In this document: one piece after another, positions 16,056 through 23,140 of the stretch
Layout: the number at the start of each line of letters is the position of its first letter
Numbering within the stretch: the first letter of the stretch is position 1
Assembly: GCF_000374165.1 (NCBI RefSeq)
Contig: NZ_KB893757.1
Location: forward strand, 1 to 35,906
Direction: 5' to 3'
Source of the DNA: Parafrankia elaeagni
GTDB lineage: Bacteria; Actinomycetota; Actinomycetes; Frankiales; Frankiaceae
Length of the DNA: 35,906 bases
Made by a program: the position numbers and the translations under genes
Notes under the pieces: model-generated
The model's input: the letters and a program-made list of their open reading frames with translations, nothing else
Told to the model about the DNA's origin: nothing
Databases searched by the model: none

Positions 16056-17440
16056 GAGCCTGCTTCCAGCATGATGGCCGCGCCCCGCGCGGGCGGCGGT
16101 GTCCCGGCCGGGGCCGTGCCGTGCGTGGCGTCGGCGGGGACCGGGAGCCGCGCCTCCAGGACGAAGGAGCCACCCGGTTCCCGGGCCACGGTGAGAACGC
16201 CGCCCAGGCCGGCGAGCCGCTCGTCGAGGCCGGCCAGGCCGCTGCCCGCCCCGGGAGCAGGGGGTGAGCCGCCTGGCCTGGTGGCGCCCGCCGGGACTGG
16301 CGGAACGCCGTCGTTGGTGATCCGCAGCACCGCGGTGCGCGCGTGACCGGGGCCGTCTCGTACCTCGAGGTCGATGGCGCAGGTGGTGGCCTCGCTGTGA
16401 TGGATCACGTTGGTGGTCGCTTCCCGGACGACCCAGCCCAGCGCGGCCTGCGCGGAGGGAGGCAGGGCCTGTTCACGGCCGCCCCGGCTGGCCGCGCCGG
16501 TGACCTGGCAGGCCACGCCGGCCGAGCGCAACAGCGACTGGGCGCCCGCGAGCTCCGCGCCGAGGTCGGCCCGGCGGTAGCCGTCGACCACGGCGCGCAT
16601 CTCGCGCAGCGACTCGTGGGCCACCTGACGGACATCCAGCATCCGGTTCACCGCTTCGGCGTCGCCGCGGCCGGCCAGGCGCGCGGCGAGTTCGCTCTGG
16701 ACCGCCATCAGTGAGAGGTTGTGGCCGAGGACGTCGTGCAGGTCCCGGGCGAACCGCAGCCGCTCCTCCGCCACGGCCAGGCTGGCGTGGGCCGCCCGCG
16801 AGCGGTCGATCTCCCACACCACACCGAGCATCCACGTCGAGACCCGGTAGGTGAGCGCCACCAGCACCACTGTGTACGCGTAGAACATGGCCGCCTCGAC
16901 CGCCGCCGTTCCCGGCGCGTTCCCGGGCCCCGTCGTTCCGGCCGCCGCGGCCGCAACCAGCCCGCCGGCGCCGGCGGCGCCCAGCGCCACGCAGCCAAGC
17001 AGCGCCGGCGTCCGCAGCAACGGCGCTACCGCTCCGGTCAGCGCGCCGCCAGCGATCATCGCCACGGTGAGTGTGATGGGGACGCCACCGCCGCCGGGGT
17101 CGGCGGCGAACCCGGGGACGGCGGCGCCCACCACTGCCATCACGATCGCGCCCGCCGCAGCCCCGGCAACCAGCCGAGCCGGCGGACGAGGTCCGCCCAG
17201 GTGGGCCGCGAGCCCGGCGCGCAGCAGCGCGACACAGGCCACGGCATGCAGCGCGGACACCGCCAGCAGCCCGGCGGCCGGCGGCCCCCAGGCGCCCGAC
17301 CGGGAGTTGACCGCGAGCAGCGCCAGGCCTGGCTCGGTGGTGGAGAACAGGTAGAGCGGCCACCGGACCATGGCGTCCATGCGCTCGGCGCTGCTCCGCT
17401 CCCGCCACCACCACCACCACCTCCGGGTCATGGGGTCCAC
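16052..17440 (-). CDS. Membrane sensor histidine kinase, HisKA_3 / DesK type
   Basis: A 462-residue kinase. The N-terminal half (about 25-200) has several Ala/Leu/Val-rich hydrophobic stretches consistent with about five to six membrane segments and no large external sensor domain. The dimerisation and phosphotransfer helix holds H235 in RFARDLHDVLGHNLS, the HisKA_3 motif. The ATPase domain follows with an N-box-like REATTNVIHHS and a G-box GSGLAGLDERLAGLGG. The start region encodes a run of five tryptophans (CCA repeats on the plus strand), which is odd, so the true start may be a later ATG such as M21 or M24. The gene lies 67 bases after the permease and overlaps the response regulator by 4 bases. 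Intramembrane-sensing kinases of this type often monitor the cell envelope or their linked transporter. Confidence 0.9.
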   Translation of the reverse strand: MDPMTRRWWWWWRERSSAERMDAMVRWPLYLFSTTEPGLALLAVNSRSGAWGPPAAGLLAVSALHAVACVALLRAGLAAHLGGPRPPARLVAGAAAGAIVMAVVGAAVPGFAADPGGGGVPITLTVAMIAGGALTGAVAPLLRTPALLGCVALGAAGAGGLVAAAAAGTTGPGNAPGTAAVEAAMFYAYTVVLVALTYRVSTWMLGVVWEIDRSRAAHASLAVAEERLRFARDLHDVLGHNLSLMAVQSELAARLAGRGDAEAVNRMLDVRQVAHESLREMRAVVDGYRRADLGAELAGAQSLLRSAGVACQVTGAASRGGREQALPPSAQAALGWVVREATTNVIHHSEATTCAIDLEVRDGPGHARTAVLRITNDGVPPVPAGATRPGGSPPAPGAGSGLAGLDERLAGLGGVLTVAREPGGSFVLEARLPVPADATHGTAPAGTPPPARGAAIMLEAGS

Positions 17441-17507
17441 AGTGGCATGGCCACGGCGCGCCGGGACGGTTCAGCGCGATCTTCCCGCGTCCCGGCGCGC
17501 CGCTCGG

Positions 17508-18338
17508 TCACTGGCGCGGTTCCCAGCGGAACCACCGCCGTGCCGCGCAGCCGGCCGCGCCCGCCCACACCACCAGTACCAGGATCGGCACCGCCGCCAC
17601 GCCGAACGAACCGGCGAAGTCCACGACGCGCCCGTCGGTCGTGGTTCCGGTCAGGCCAAGTCGCATCAGGTCGACCACCGGGGAGAGCGGCAGCACCCGG
17701 GCGGCGGACTCCCATGGCGCGGCCAGCTCGTCGAGCGGGACGAACAGCCCGCACAGCGCCAGCGGCACCAGCAGCACCGGCATGGTCGTCACCTGCGCCA
17801 GCTCGACACTGGGGGTCACGGCAGTGCTGAGCGCGGCCAGCAGCACGAACACGACCGTGCCGAGCCCGATGGCGGCCAGCACGAGCAGCGGGTTCACCGG
17901 CGCGGCCAGGTCGAACAGCGTGGCCGTGGCCACGGCCGTCACCGCGATCTGCGCCCAGGCCACCGCGACGGCGGGCGCCGCCGTCGCGGCAAGGATTTCC
18001 AGGTCGCCGGCCTCACCGGCTCGCAGCCGCTTGAGCACCAGGTCCTCGCGCCGGGCGACCAGCGTGGTGACGAGGTTGTAGTACACAGCGGCCAGGAGAA
18101 CGATCGCCGTCAGCGCGGTGAGCGCGGCCGCGCCGAGCCCGGCGAACCGGCCGTCCCCGTCCGAGGCCGACATCATCAGCGGAAGCAGGCTCACCGGAGT
18201 CCCGAGCGCGATGAGCAGCGCCACGACGTTACGCCGGAGCAGCACCGCCTCGGCCTTCCCCAGCGACCTGATCCGCCGCGCCGCGCCGGCGCTGACCAGT
18301 CCTGACAGCGGACGCGCCAGCCCGGCTCCGCCGCTCAC
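17508..18338 (-). CDS. ABC-2 type transporter permease
   Basis: A 276-residue integral membrane protein with about six hydrophobic segments, for example VVALLIALGTPVSLLPLMM, LTALTAIVLLAAVYYNLV, LVLAAIGLGTVVFVLLAAL and MPVLLVPLALCGLFVPL. The cytoplasmic loop ARREDLVLKRLRAGE is the typical coupling segment of DrrB/NodJ-like ABC-2 permeases. It overlaps the ATPase gene by 4 bases, so the two subunits are translationally coupled. Export of a drug, lipid or antibiotic-like molecule is the usual role. The substrate is not shown by the sequence. Confidence 0.9.
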   Translation of the reverse strand: MSGGAGLARPLSGLVSAGAARRIRSLGKAEAVLLRRNVVALLIALGTPVSLLPLMMSASDGDGRFAGLGAAALTALTAIVLLAAVYYNLVTTLVARREDLVLKRLRAGEAGDLEILAATAAPAVAVAWAQIAVTAVATATLFDLAAPVNPLLVLAAIGLGTVVFVLLAALSTAVTPSVELAQVTTMPVLLVPLALCGLFVPLDELAAPWESAARVLPLSPVVDLMRLGLTGTTTDGRVVDFAGSFGVAAVPILVLVVWAGAAGCAARRWFRWEPRQ

Positions 18339-19486
18339 GCCGACATCCTGTCCGGTCGCCGCGCCCGCGTCACCCGCGTCACCCGCGCCGGCCGGGCTGG
18401 CCGCGCCGCCCGGTCTGGCCGGCCGAACTCACGGATCTCGTCGGACCGGGCCACGGCGAGAAAGGCCTCCTCCAGCGACGCGGACCGGGCGTTGAGGTTG
18501 TGCAGGCGTATCCCATGCCGGTCTGCCCAGGCCAGCAGCACCGCGAGCGTCTGCTGGAGGTCCGCGGTGGTCAGCAGGACGGCGCAGCCGCCCCCTCCGC
18601 CGCCACTGCCACCGTCGCCGCCACCATCGCCGTCGCCCCCGCCGCTCCCGTCGCCCCCCTTGCCTCCCTTGCCTCCCTTGCCTTTCCGGCGACCGAGCCA
18701 CGCCTCGGCCGGGTGCAGCTGTGTGCCGGGCAGTTCCGGAAGCTCGACGGGGAGTTCGGCGTCCAGCTCGAACGAGACGCGGGCGGGTTGCGACGCGACC
18801 ACCTCGGCCGGCGTCCCGGTGCGCACGACCCGGCCCCGATGCATGATCGCCAGATGGTTCGCCAGCACTTCGGCCTCCTCGAGGTAATGGGTGGTGAGCA
18901 CGACCGTGGTTCCCGCCGCGAGCAGGTTTCCGATCCCGTCCCAGGTCGCGCGGCGGCTCTCCGGGTCCAGACCGGTTGTCGGCTCGTCGAGGAACAGCAC
19001 TTCGGGCCGGCCGAGGACGGCCATGGCGAGGTCGAGCCTGCGCCGCTCGCCGCCGGACAGCTGCCGGATGCGAACCGTCGCCCGTTCCTGGACGCCGGCC
19101 AGTTCGAGCGCCTCGGCGACCGGGCGCGGTGACGTCAGCGTGCCGGCCCACGCCAGGGCCGCCTCCCTGACCGTCAGGTCGGCGGGAAACGCCCCCGCCT
19201 GGAGCATGATGCCGATCCTGGGCCGCACCAGGCGCCGGTCCCGGAACGGGTCGTGCCCGAGCACCCTGACGGTGCCGGCGCTCGGCCTGGCCAGGCCCTC
19301 GAGGACCTCCAGGGTGGACGTCTTGCCGGCGCCGTTGGTCCCGAGCAACGCGAACAGCTCGCCTCGACGTACCAAGAACTCCACCCCCTGGACCGCGTCG
19401 TAGCCGCGTCCTCCCACCTGGCCATAGCGGCGCCAGAGATCCGTGACGGTGATGACACTGGTGTCTTCGTCCATGGCATTCAGCAT
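18335..19486 (-). CDS. ABC transporter ATP-binding protein with glycine-rich insertion
   Basis: A 383-residue DrrA-type ATPase. Walker A GTNGAGKT is at 49-56, Q-loop Q96, signature LSGGE at 143-147, Walker B VLFLDEPTTGLD around 163-174, and switch H200 in LTTHYLEEAE. In the C-terminal accessory domain residues about 267-300 are almost pure Gly/Asp/Lys/Ser. The DNA for the start of this run has the 9-base unit CCCTTGCCT repeated at about 18655-18685. The C-terminal tail (about 355-380) is also low complexity, Arg/Pro/Ala rich. ATG at 19486; a second in-frame ATG at 19474 is a reasonable alternative. It is the first gene of a four-gene operon with permease, kinase and regulator. The core ATPase looks fully active; the insertion is probably a flexible linker. 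Confidence 0.92.
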   Translation of the reverse strand: MLNAMDEDTSVITVTDLWRRYGQVGGRGYDAVQGVEFLVRRGELFALLGTNGAGKTSTLEVLEGLARPSAGTVRVLGHDPFRDRRLVRPRIGIMLQAGAFPADLTVREAALAWAGTLTSPRPVAEALELAGVQERATVRIRQLSGGERRRLDLAMAVLGRPEVLFLDEPTTGLDPESRRATWDGIGNLLAAGTTVVLTTHYLEEAEVLANHLAIMHRGRVVRTGTPAEVVASQPARVSFELDAELPVELPELPGTQLHPAEAWLGRRKGKGGKGGKGGDGSGGGDGDGGGDGGSGGGGGGCAVLLTTADLQQTLAVLLAWADRHGIRLHNLNARSASLEEAFLAVARSDEIREFGRPDRAARPARPARVTRVTRARRPDRMSA

Positions 19487-19500
19487 CCGGCGCCATCGGC

Positions 19501-19537
19501 GTCACGAACGGTGACGTCCTCACCGGATTCGGTGAGG
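19501..19537. promoter_or_regulatory. Two palindromes upstream of the ABC transporter operon
   Basis: GTCAC-5-GTGAC (19501-19515) and a perfect 8-bp dyad CCTCACCG-4-CGGTGAGG (19518-19537) lie 15-51 bases before the ATG at 19486 (minus strand). Their spacing and position suit operator sites for a LuxR-type regulator, most simply the operon's own response regulator. The second could alternatively form a leader hairpin. Confidence 0.5.
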
Positions 19538-19705
19538 CGCGCACGGTTCACCCATGACATACGTCAGCGACTGTCAGGGGCGCCTTTCGCGGGGCGCCGC
19601 CGCGAGACGTCCCGGACGTGGGCCGCTGCCCTTGCCGGGTGTCCAGAACATCCGTTGTCATGTGTAACCAAGGGGTGGTACCCATCGTGCTGATACACGC
19701 CCGAG

Positions 19706-20528
19706 GGGTCTGTTGCATTGGGGGATGGCAGGGCATGGTTGACCCTGTCGATCGTGTGATCAGATGGCGAGGGTGAGCTCGGTGAACGCGGCTGTCAGTC
19801 GTGTGTGCGGGTCGGTGTCGATCCCGAGTTCGTAGTGGCCGCGGCAGATGTTCTGGACGAATGCATGCCCTGCGCTGATCGTCTGGACGGAGCGCAGCCG
19901 TTTCAGTCCGCGCATCGGGCGGAGCCGGGCTTTGAGTCTGCTGTGGTCGGATTCGATTCGGTTGTTCTCCCGCGCGGCGTCGACGTGGCAGGCCTTGGGG
20001 AGCAACTCGTCGAGGAGCCGCGGGTAAACGGCGGCCTTGTCGGTGGTGACCTCGACGGGCCGGCGCCCGTGGGACAGCGCCTGGGCGAAGAAGCGGCGGG
20101 CCGCGGCCTGGTCGCGTCGTTCGCTGGCAAGGACGTCGATGACCTGCCCGTACTGGTCAACCGCCCGGTACAGGTACGTCCACCGTCCGGCGACCTTGAC
20201 ATAGGTCTCGTCGACGAACCACCTGTCCCCAGGGCTGTGCCGACACGGCCGCGCGGCGTCGACGAGCAAGGGCGTGAAGCGTTGGACCCACCGGTGCACA
20301 GTTACGTGATCAATGTCGAGGCCGCGTTCGGCCAGAAGTTCCTCGACGTCCCGGTACGACAGGGCGAACCGTAGGTACCAGCGGACCGCCAGCATGATCA
20401 CCTCAGGTGGGAACCGGAACCCGACGAACTCCGACGTCGGAACCGGTGGACGGACACGACGTCGACGCATCCTTCGATCATGACTGACCCGTGGTCGAGA
20501 TGGCGGACTTCGCCGATGCAACAGTGCC
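19706..20528 (-). mobile_element. IS6-family insertion sequence, copy 1 (about 823 bp)
   Basis: The terminal inverted repeats are GGGTCTGTTGCAT (left) and GGCACTGTTGCAT (complement of the right end), matching the GGnnCTGTTGC ends typical of the IS6 family, as in IS26. The length is close to the family standard of about 820 bp. One transposase gene fills it. The right end abuts integrase coding sequence. No 8-bp direct target duplication is evident; instead the flanks read CCCGAG on the left and CTCGGG on the right. Confidence 0.85.
19760..20470 (-). CDS. IS6-family transposase (copy 1)
   Basis: A 236-residue DDE transposase. It begins MRRRRVRPPVPTSEF, then has the N-terminal SYRDVEELLAERG region. 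The DDE motifs are D in GDRWFVDETYVKV, D in YRAVDQYGQV and E in ENNRIESDHSRLK. The C-terminus carries RPMRGLKRLRSVQTISAG. The ATG at 20470 is chosen because it gives the same 236-residue length in all three copies of the window; longer readings would begin inside the terminal repeat. It appears intact. The element probably inserted into an integrase gene, of which only the 3' end remains to the right. Confidence 0.9.
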   Translation of the reverse strand: MRRRRVRPPVPTSEFVGFRFPPEVIMLAVRWYLRFALSYRDVEELLAERGLDIDHVTVHRWVQRFTPLLVDAARPCRHSPGDRWFVDETYVKVAGRWTYLYRAVDQYGQVIDVLASERRDQAAARRFFAQALSHGRRPVEVTTDKAAVYPRLLDELLPKACHVDAARENNRIESDHSRLKARLRPMRGLKRLRSVQTISAGHAFVQNICRGHYELGIDTDPHTRLTAAFTELTLAI

Positions 20529-20529
20529 G

Positions 20530-20628
20530 CTCGGGCACCGCCACGTCAGCATGACCAAGGACCGGTACTACGGCCGTCAGGTCGCCGAGACCGGCGCAGC
20601 AGCAATACTGGAAATTCTGGACAGCTGA
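20530..20628 (+). pseudogene. Tyrosine integrase, last 32 codons (truncated by IS6)
   Basis: Directly after the right end of the IS6 copy, the plus strand reads LGHRHVSMTKDRYYGR and continues VAETGAAAILEILDS before a TGA at 20626-20628. The LGH...T.DRYYGR pattern is the C-terminal active site of tyrosine recombinases: the LGH histidine and the nucleophilic tyrosine of the last motif, followed by the usual short tail. The 5' part of the gene is absent from the window. This shows that an integrative element once resided here. It is too short for routine gene finding. Confidence 0.72.
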
Positions 20629-20692
20629 AACGTCAGGTCGGCACCGGTATATATCTAGTTTGCCGACGCCGTCCCGATGACACCGATCGCGC

Positions 20693-20698
20693 TACACT
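20693..20698 (+). promoter_or_regulatory. -10 box for a leaderless transcript
   Basis: TACACT ends 6 bases before the ATG at 20705, so transcription would begin at or next to the start codon. There is no Shine-Dalgarno sequence ahead of the ATG. This fits the leaderless mRNAs common in actinobacteria and supports the ATG as the true start. No clear -35 is visible. Confidence 0.5.
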
Positions 20699-20704
20699 GC
20701 GCCC

Positions 20705-21412
20705 ATGACGCTCTCGCCGTTTGCGGGTCTGCAGATAGTCGAACCCTCCCAGGGGTCGACTTGGCCAGTTTCCGTGCTGCGACGCACCGATGGCCTTGTC
20801 GCCGGGCTCGTACCTGGCGGATTCGATTCCTATCTGCGCATCCTCAACCCGTTTTACGACCACAGATCGCCCGTGGTCCGATGGCGCGATGTCGCGGAAG
20901 ATGTTGGACGGAAGTTCGATGCCGAAACAAGCTATACCGACCTAATCGGTCCGACCCAGGTATCGGCGCAGCTGTACGGCGCCCCCATCAGAGGAAGCCT
21001 GAGCGAGAACGACACCGCCCTACTCGCATCTGTCCTCGACTCGCACACTGCCGACCCGAACGACTGTCTTTTCGCTGTGTGGGACGGATATGGCTGGTTC
21101 AACGTGGCCGCAGCGGATGCCGGCGGACCGCAACGGCTCGTCGGGCCATATCTCCCTTATCTGCTGTTCGCTGGCCACCTGGCGGCTGCCACATCGGTCC
21201 GCGCCGGGACCTACTTCCAGTCGCCCACCCTGTGGTGGCCAGCGGAGAGGACATGGTGCGTCGCGACCGACCCGGATACGTATTCCACCTACATCGGAGG
21301 AAACGGAGATCTAATCCGTCATCTGGAATCCGAAAGCAGCCTGGAAAACATCCGCGTGCAATTAACAGACGCGAGCTGCAGAGGACCTTACCCGCCGAGG
21401 CAGCCCAGATGA
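20705..21412 (+). CDS. Uncharacterised protein, 235 residues
   Basis: I do not recognise a named family. The protein is soluble with no signal peptide or membrane segment. Its tail is rich in aromatic residues: LFAVWDGYGWFN about 122-133, TYFQSPTLWWPAERTWCVAT about 167-187, and TYSTYIGG about 191-198. This layout, ending with a tryptophan-rich strand and a distinct YIGG turn, resembles a group of actinobacterial hypothetical proteins without known function; that likeness is from memory and unverified. GC content is lower than in the PKS region, suggesting transfer. It lies between the integrase remnant and an excisionase-like gene, so it is probably cargo of the old integrative element. The reading frame is intact and codon use is protein-like. 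Confidence 0.72.
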   Translation: MTLSPFAGLQIVEPSQGSTWPVSVLRRTDGLVAGLVPGGFDSYLRILNPFYDHRSPVVRWRDVAEDVGRKFDAETSYTDLIGPTQVSAQLYGAPIRGSLSENDTALLASVLDSHTADPNDCLFAVWDGYGWFNVAAADAGGPQRLVGPYLPYLLFAGHLAAATSVRAGTYFQSPTLWWPAERTWCVATDPDTYSTYIGGNGDLIRHLESESSLENIRVQLTDASCRGPYPPRQPR

Positions 21413-21469
21413 AATAGCGATTTCCTGAAACACCCCGCACCCACGCGGTCGTTTCCTGTGGAAATCAGG

Positions 21470-21724
21470 TCAATTGGCGCGCCAACCTGGACGGTTCGCG
21501 TCCAGCCATGCTTCGACATCGGTCCGACGCCAGAGCCGCAGTCGCGGGTGGTCGATCAGGGGATCGGGGAAGCCTTTTCGGCTGGCCACCGCTGTGGCAT
21601 AGCTCCGGCTGACGCGCTCCCGGCGGGCGGTGCCCGCGCCGAGCAGCGAGCGAAGGCCGTCGATGTCGACCAAGGTGCGGAGTTCCGCGCGGCTGATCAT
21701 CTCGTCATCGCTCTGCCCGGACAC
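21470..21724 (-). CDS. AlpA/excisionase-like helix-turn-helix protein
   Basis: An 84-residue protein with a MerR/AlpA-like wing. RVSRSYATAVASRKGFPDPL is followed by LRLWRRTDVEAWLDANRPGW, the layout of AlpA/Xis-type DNA-binding proteins (recognition helix, wing with R-W-R, then the terminal DVEAWL helix). These either assist integrase in excision or regulate integrase genes. It sits about 840 bases from the integrase remnant and on the opposite strand. It is most likely part of the same mobile element module. The ATG at 21724 could be replaced by M9. The protein looks complete. Confidence 0.7.
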   Translation of the reverse strand: MSGQSDDEMISRAELRTLVDIDGLRSLLGAGTARRERVSRSYATAVASRKGFPDPLIDHPRLRLWRRTDVEAWLDANRPGWRAN

Positions 21725-21884
21725 TCAACTGACGCTAGAAGCGTACCCGCGTCTACAACGTGGGCGCTGTACTTACGCTACGAGAATGACTAACGTGCGG
21801 TGTGTCAGGAACAGGTCGGGCCGGCCCGGTGTGTCACCACCGGAACCGGCCCTCGGCACCGACCGACTTGGGAAGGTCGACACC

Positions 21885-22175
21885 GTGTCCGACATGCTGT
21901 CAGCTCCACCGCACACCAGCACCGAGACAAGCACCAGGGACGACGATCCCGTCATCCGCGAGGAGGGCACCGGGCCGTTCCGGTGCTTCGCGGTGTCAGT
22001 GCCGGCGGGAGTTCATCCGGCGACGATCGCGACGACGCTCCGCAGGCTTCCGCTCGGGTGCGTGCTCACGTCGATGACCGACGGCGAGATGAGGTTCAAG
22101 CCGGCGGAGCCCCACCACGGTTCGGGATGGAACTCCGGGCCGGCGACGCTCGAAGCCCCACCGGATCAGTCGTGA
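21885..22175 (+). CDS. Small hypothetical protein, 96 residues
   Basis: A GTG start is chosen because GGAAGG lies 8 bases upstream. An ATG at 21894 is also in frame, and the frame is open further upstream without a good start. The N-terminal third is Ser/Thr/Asp rich and probably disordered. The middle (GPFRCFAVSVPAGVHPATIA, then LRRLPLGCVLTSM) looks like a folded beta-alpha segment. No family is recognised. The competing minus-strand frame over the same bases is Arg/Pro-rich and looks like a shadow. A strong hairpin follows 86 bases downstream, consistent with the end of a plus-strand transcript. Confidence 0.45.
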   Translation: MSDMLSAPPHTSTETSTRDDDPVIREEGTGPFRCFAVSVPAGVHPATIATTLRRLPLGCVLTSMTDGEMRFKPAEPHHGSGWNSGPATLEAPPDQS

Positions 22176-22260
22176 CGTAGGCCGGCCGGGTTCTCCGGCG
22201 GGAAGGCGACGGCGCCGTCCTGCTGGGCCCCCACTGGTCGGCGTGCGGCACGGCATGAGC

Positions 22261-22297
22261 GGGCCGGTCCCGGGGCATCGTCCTCGGGACCGGCCTT
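22261..22297 (+). terminator. Strong GC hairpin, probable terminator
   Basis: GGCCGGTCCCGGGG and CCTCGGGACCGGCC form a 14-bp stem with a single mismatch around a loop of about 6 bases, followed by TTCGT. It lies downstream of the small plus-strand gene ending at 22175. Confidence 0.6.
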
Positions 22298-22815
22298 CGT
22301 CATGTGTCAGGACCGTGGTTCCGGCGGGTAGGTGCGGCACCGTCGGCGCAGCGTCGAACTCCACCACAATGTCACGGATGGTTACGAAATCCTGGGCTGT
22401 CTCTCGGCGAGAGTGCCGCTGGACCTAGCAACCCCATCCGCTAGTTCTAGCAACACCTCTAGCGAGGAAACATGCCCCTGACCTGGGATCTAAACACCTA
22501 GCAAGGTTGTGCGGCACACCGGTGAAACGCGCCGAAACGCGCCTCTCGGACCCTTCCGCCAGCCACTAGGCACGCCGGAGCAGCCAACACATAGCGTTAC
22601 ATCCGCACCGCCGTACCGCGCCACCACTCCCCGTCCCGCCCGCCTGCTGGACGCGCCGTTACTGCGCCCGGCAACCCGGTTCAGGCGGGAAGAACGACAG
22701 CCCACGAAGATCGAAGATGGTCACTAAAAGTGATGAAAAGCGTGGGGTAAGCGTGGGGTTTGAGATCTTGTTCAACTGGCCCGATCGGCGAAAGTGCCTG
22801 TGCTACAGCCACTTT
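22298..22815. other. Non-coding region with CTAGCRA motif cluster
   Basis: No convincing gene. CTAGCAA occurs at 22425, 22447 and 22498, and CTAGCGA at 22459. There is also a GCTAG-TT-CTAGC dyad at 22440-22451. Near the right end the decamer AGCGTGGGGT occurs twice in tandem (22739-22758). The region directly adjoins the tRNA fragment, so these could be recombinase or excisionase arm sites, or operators. Confidence 0.45.
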
Positions 22816-22887
22816 TGGAGCCGGCGAGGGGACTCGAACCCCTAACCGCTCGATTACAAGACGGATCACCGCGTATCCGAACATACC
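22816..22887 (-). repeat. att-like direct repeat, copy A: 3' half of tRNA-Thr(UGU) plus 27 bp
   Basis: On the minus strand, bases 22860-22816 read as tRNA positions 32-76: anticodon loop CTTGTAA (anticodon TGT), a 5-base variable loop, T-arm AGGGG-TTCGAGT-CCCCT, acceptor strand CGCCGGC, T and CCA. No D-arm, 5' acceptor strand or matching anticodon stem precedes it. It is therefore a fragment cut in the anticodon loop, as left by integrases that recombine in tRNA genes. A further 27 bp is shared with copy B at 35554-35625 (70 of 72 positions identical). Confidence 0.82.
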
Positions 22888-22973
22888 GGAACGTGCCGCC
22901 CCGTGCCGCAAAATCCGAGGTCAGGGCGATTTCGATGCCGGAACGTGCCGGCCGATGCCGCGACGGAGCATCC

Positions 22974-22993
22974 GCGCACACAATGCGCACACA
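22974..22993. repeat. GCGCACACA direct repeat pair (copy A)
   Basis: GCGCACACAATGCGCACACA consists of two GCGCACACA units spaced by AT. The identical 20-mer recurs at 35468-35487 near att copy B. Tandem short repeats close to both att copies are typical of integrase arm-type sites; this is inferred. Confidence 0.5.
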
Positions 22994-23140
22994 CCGCTGG
23001 GGTGCGATCGATGACGCCCCGGCGTGACAGGCATTCCCAGACTTCCTGGGCAGAGACGCGCTCTGGCTACGATATGTAGCCAACGGAGCCCGGTGCCGGA
23101 TCTGCACTCAGACTGCGGGCCAGATCGGGGGCAGCAGTGC
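22994..23140. other. Short non-coding spacer
   Basis: Nothing recognisable between the GCGCACACA repeats and the end of the DUF5615 gene. The open frames here are short and compositionally unlike proteins. Confidence 0.4.

Noticed and set aside
17395-17425. CCACCA repeats as a CRISPR or microsatellite locus
   Set aside because: It is a short in-frame run coding for Trp at the histidine kinase start; no spacers or regular long repeats. No CRISPR array was seen anywhere in the window.
18500-19132. Plus-strand proline-rich frame opposite the ABC ATPase
   Set aside because: It is the antisense image of the glycine-rich run and has no start signal or homology.
22490-22727. Short frames on both strands at 22490-22727
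   Set aside because: Low-complexity composition, no ribosome site, no family; treated as non-coding.
22816-22860. A complete tRNA gene
   Set aside because: Only positions 32-76 are present. The sequence where the D-arm and 5' acceptor strand should be does not pair with the 3' part.
22760-23014. Open frames containing GAGEGTRTPNRSITRR (also at 35384-35653)
   Set aside because: This is the well-known spurious peptide from reading a tRNA 3' end in antisense; no gene is supported.
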